From: Pseudomonas putida | GTDB taxonomy: Bacteria; Pseudomonadota; Gammaproteobacteria; Pseudomonadales; Pseudomonadaceae | DNA length: 64,000 nt | Assembly: GCA_029953615.1 (NCBI GenBank) | Contig: CP124529.1 | Span: forward strand, 186,001-250,000 | Direction: 5' to 3' | In this document: piece by piece, positions 62,182-64,000 of the stretch | How positions within the stretch are numbered: position 1 is the first letter of the stretch | Layout: every line of letters starts with the position of its first letter | The notes under the pieces: model-generated | The model's database searches: none | What the model was told of the DNA's origin: nothing | Seen by the model: the letters and a program-made list of their open reading frames with translations, nothing else | Translations under genes and position numbers: made by a program

Positions 62182-62367
62182 ATGGACCCGTTCAATGTCT
62201 CGGCCCTGAAGCTGCAGAAAAATTTGCTTAACCTGCGCCTTGAGCGCGATCGCCTGAGAAGGGAGGGCAAGGACAAGGAAGCCGACGAACTCGCGGCACC
62301 GATCGAGCGGATAGAGGCGGCCATTCGGCAATTACCGGATGACATGAAGCCAGTGACTCTGCAATAG
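62182..62367 (+). CDS. Small helical protein
   Basis: 61 residues: MDPFNVSALKLQKNLLNLRL followed by ERDRLRREGKDKEADELAAP and IERIEAAIRQLPDDMKPVTL. Highly charged, probably two helices forming a coiled coil. The ribosome site is weak. No family recognised. It could be a real small gene since the charge pattern and heptad spacing are regular. Confidence 0.55.
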   Translation: MDPFNVSALKLQKNLLNLRLERDRLRREGKDKEADELAAPIERIEAAIRQLPDDMKPVTLQ

Positions 62368-62369
62368 AA

Positions 62370-62394
62370 CCTGTGGGAGCGGGCATGCCCGCGA
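62370..62394 (+). repeat. Single REP arm
   Basis: ACCTGTGGGAGCGGGCATGC then CCGCG. No inverted partner nearby. Confidence 0.75.
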
Positions 62395-62455
62395 AGAATG
62401 CAACGCGGTCCCGCGAAGCTGCGAAAAAGCGGCGGTTTCCAACTTCCAGAAATGC

Positions 62456-62481
62456 AAAAGCCCCGAATAATCGGGGCTTTT
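62456..62481 (-). terminator. Terminator of tRNA-Ser
   Basis: AAAAGCCCCGA, loop ATAA, TCGGGGCTTTT. Symmetric, with T tracts in both directions. It lies 11 bases from the minus-strand tRNA end. Confidence 0.9.
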
Positions 62482-62492
62482 GCTGAAGATAA

Positions 62493-62580
62493 TGGCGGAA
62501 GCGTAGAGATTCGAACTCTAGGATAGTTGCCCATCGACGGTTTTCAAGACCGTTGCCTTAAACCACTCGGCCACGCTTCC
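62493..62580 (-). tRNA. tRNA-Ser (anticodon UGA)
   Basis: 88 bases with encoded CCA. Class II tRNA with acceptor GGAAGCG/CGCTTCC, anticodon loop CTTGAAA in the arm CGGT...ACCG, long variable arm GATGGGCAACTATCC, T arm AGAGTTCGAATCTCT. Confidence 0.96.
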
Positions 62581-62714
62581 AGCTCGTTTTGCGGCCGCCA
62601 TCATACCGTAATGAAACAAGCTGTCAAACTCTCTGTGTCGCGGGTTGTGGGAGCTCTGATAGACTCCTAGCATCTGAACGTTTCAAAACCACAGGTTTAC
62701 CAAGGAGTGTCGCC

Positions 62715-63386
62715 ATGCGCGAACAGGATTACGCCGTACACCACGGCCAGCAGGTCGAGCAGCAGGAGATCAGCAAGGTCCTGCGCAACACGTACAGCCT
62801 GCTGGCACTTACCCTTGCCTTCAGCGGTGTCATGGCCTTCGTGGCCCAGCAGATGCGCGTCGGCTACCCGAACGTGTTCGTGGTGCTGATCGGCTTCTAC
62901 GGGCTGTTCTTCCTTACCAACAAACTGCGTGATTCGGCCTGGGGCCTGGTCTCCACCTTCGCCCTTACCGGCTTCATGGGCTTCATCCTCGGCCCTATCC
63001 TCAACCGTTACCTGGGCATGGCCGGTGGCGCCGAGGTGGTCAGCTCGGCGTTTGCCATGACTGCGCTGGTGTTCGGTGGTCTGTCGGCCTATGTGCTGAT
63101 CACCCGCAAGGACATGAGCTTCCTCAGCGGCTTCATCACTGCAGGCTTCTTTGTCCTGCTGGGTGCTGTCGTGGCCAGCTTCTTCTTCCAGATCAGCGGC
63201 CTGCAACTGGCGATCAGCGCTGGCTTCGTGCTGTTCTCGTCGGTCTGCATCCTGTTCCAGACCAGCGCGATCATTCATGGTGGCGAGCGTAACTACATCA
63301 TGGCGACCATCAGCCTGTATGTGTCGATCTACAACCTGTTTGTCAGCCTGCTGCAACTGTTTGGCATCATGGGTCGTGATGACTGA
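62715..63386 (+). CDS. Bax inhibitor-1/YccA family membrane protein
   Basis: 223 residues from ATG 62715 with AAGGAG upstream. Seven membrane helices. BI-1 family segments: VLRNTYSLLALTLAFSGVMA, FALTGFMGFILGPILNRYLG, AMTALVFGGLSAYVLITRKD, TSAIIHGGERNYIMATISLY. E. coli YccA relatives interact with the FtsH protease, others are Ca2+ leak channels. Terminator follows. Confidence 0.93.
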   Translation: MREQDYAVHHGQQVEQQEISKVLRNTYSLLALTLAFSGVMAFVAQQMRVGYPNVFVVLIGFYGLFFLTNKLRDSAWGLVSTFALTGFMGFILGPILNRYLGMAGGAEVVSSAFAMTALVFGGLSAYVLITRKDMSFLSGFITAGFFVLLGAVVASFFFQISGLQLAISAGFVLFSSVCILFQTSAIIHGGERNYIMATISLYVSIYNLFVSLLQLFGIMGRDD

Positions 63387-63403
63387 TTGATTGCTGCAAG
63401 AGA

Positions 63404-63428
63404 AAGCCCGCTTCGGCGGGCTTTTTTG
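63404..63428 (+). terminator. Intrinsic terminator of the BI-1 gene
   Basis: AAAGCCCGC, loop TTCG, GCGGGCTTTTTT. Confidence 0.95.
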
Positions 63429-63462
63429 TGGGCGATCAACTCATCGATTCAGCCGGTGTCTT

Positions 63463-63548
63463 GTGGGAGCGGGCGAGCCCGCGAACACCGGCGGAGCCGG
63501 TGCCATGCACCGCGTAGCATTCTTCGCGGGCATGCCCGCTCCCACAGG
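63463..63548. repeat. REP inverted pair with ACCGGCGGAGCCGGT spacer
   Basis: TGTGGGAGCGGGCGAGCCCG and CGGGCATGCCCGCTCCCACA. Most of the 314-base gap before the permease gene. A short palindrome TGACT-ATAA-AGTCA lies at 63579-63592. Confidence 0.9.
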
Positions 63549-63700
63549 TTCGGCTTCTGGGCAATATCACTCAGTAATTGACTATAAAGTCAGATAAACA
63601 GGCGAATGCCCTTCGATCATGTTGCCATCGTGCATTGGTCTACCCCAATCCGCCATCAGCCCGTAGAATGCGCTCCTTTTTTCTTCCGGGGCAGCTTTCA

Positions 63701-64000
63701 ATGAGCTCACACGAACACAGCCCAGGCGCGGCGGCGCCTGCCAATGAACTGGTGCTGGGTCTGGAGGACAAGCCACGGCTATTGATCGGCCTGCTGGCTG
63801 CCCTGCAGCACCTGCTGGCGATCATCGTACCGATCGTCACCCCTGGCCTGCTGATTTGCCAGGCGCTGGGTGTTTCCGCACGTGATACCAACCTGATCGT
63901 TTCCATGTCGCTGGTCATCTCGGGTATCGCCACCTTCGTGCAGTGCAAACGCTTCGGGCCGTTCGGTGCCGGGCTGCTGATCGTTCAGGGCACCAGCTTC
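63701..64000 (+). CDS. Uracil/xanthine permease, N-terminal part only
   Basis: The gene runs off the right edge after 100 codons. The visible part (LVLGLEDKPRLLIGLLAALQ, HLLAIIVPIVTPGLLICQAL, IVSMSLVISGIATFVQCKRF, GLLIVQGTSF) matches the start of NCS2-family nucleobase:cation symporters (UraA/XanQ type): QHLLA at the first helix and the GTSF of helix 3. Substrate (uracil or xanthine) cannot be fixed from this part. Confidence 0.88.
   Translation, partial: MSSHEHSPGAAAPANELVLGLEDKPRLLIGLLAALQHLLAIIVPIVTPGLLICQALGVSARDTNLIVSMSLVISGIATFVQCKRFGPFGAGLLIVQGTSF

Noticed and set aside
63579..63592. Palindrome TGACT-ATAA-AGTCA upstream of the permease as a purine regulator site
   Set aside because: It does not match a purine repressor or riboswitch pattern that I can support; reported only as part of the gap.

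Overview
The window is a 64 kb piece of a Pseudomonas putida-group chromosome. The basis for this is high-GC coding with Pseudomonas-type proteins (RsmE-type CsrA, rbsBACRKD, ahpC/ahpF, SstT, gamma-glutamylputrescine oxidase, DUF1654) and at least a dozen copies of the intergenic REP pair built on TGTGGGAGCGGGC...GCCCGCGAA that is typical of this group. No integrase, transposase, CRISPR array, phage module or recognisable defence system was seen. The gene content is mostly conserved core genome, with a small iron-uptake insert and a few lineage-specific small genes.

Layout. 1-3.9 kb: thrS (minus strand, runs off the left edge) with a structured leader, a small secreted protein, a cold-shock protein and an I78-type lipoprotein. 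3.8-11 kb: ribose operon on the minus strand, rbsB-rbsA-rbsC-rbsR-rbsK-rbsD, followed by a nucleoside hydrolase that carries a signal peptide. A LacI-type palindrome lies on the promoter. 11-15.8 kb: an SOS-boxed DUF1654 gene, an HD hydrolase, a SPOR lipoprotein, two tandem tRNA-Val(GAC), a puuB-like oxidase and a C39-like lipoprotein. 15.9-20.3 kb: TerC, a lipoprotein, NhaR, SstT and YceH. 20.5-25.3 kb: ahpF, ahpC (with an OxyR-like site), gor and galU. 25.6-29.4 kb: two di-haem cytochromes c, a lipoprotein, DUF1883 and a nitronate monooxygenase-type flavoprotein. 29.5-33.6 kb: modABC behind a ModE-type palindrome, a type IB topoisomerase and rsmE/csrA. 33.7-37 kb: histidine kinase, KaiC-like ATPase and lone receiver in one operon. 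37-42.7 kb: tRNA-Leu(UAA), DoxX, an acidic protein, a PL7 alginate-lyase-like protein, adhP, DUF4432 and SRAP. 43-48.1 kb: an ECF sigma/FecR/TonB-receptor cell-surface signalling set, then an isochorismatase-fold hydrolase behind a threonine-rich leader peptide and intrinsic terminator, and tRNA-Cys. 48.3-53.6 kb: sohB, a histidine phosphatase, an SCP2 protein, an APH-type kinase, an SDR and a methyltransferase. 53.8-60.7 kb: small envelope proteins, a frameshifted SLC13-type transporter, a diguanylate cyclase, a frameshifted TauE/SafE gene and its divergent LysR gene. 60.8-64 kb: a 27-residue membrane protein, a second isochorismatase-fold hydrolase, tRNA-Ser(UGA), a Bax-inhibitor-1 family protein and the start of a uracil/xanthine permease.

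How genes work together. The rbs cluster plus the exported nucleosidase looks like a periplasmic nucleoside-to-ribose scavenging route. AhpC/AhpF and Gor form a peroxide/thiol defence block. modABC imports molybdate under probable ModE control. The ECF/FecR/receptor set is a ferric-siderophore sensing and uptake system with a Fur-like box in front of the sigma gene.

The most interesting signals are regulatory. The thrS leader contains an excellent mimic of the tRNA-Thr(GGU) anticodon arm just before the Shine-Dalgarno sequence. The threonine-rich leader peptide (8 Thr in 23 residues) plus terminator ahead of an isochorismatase-fold gene looks like an attenuator on an unexpected target. All calls were made by reading the sequence. 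No database search was run, and names of families come from motif recognition.
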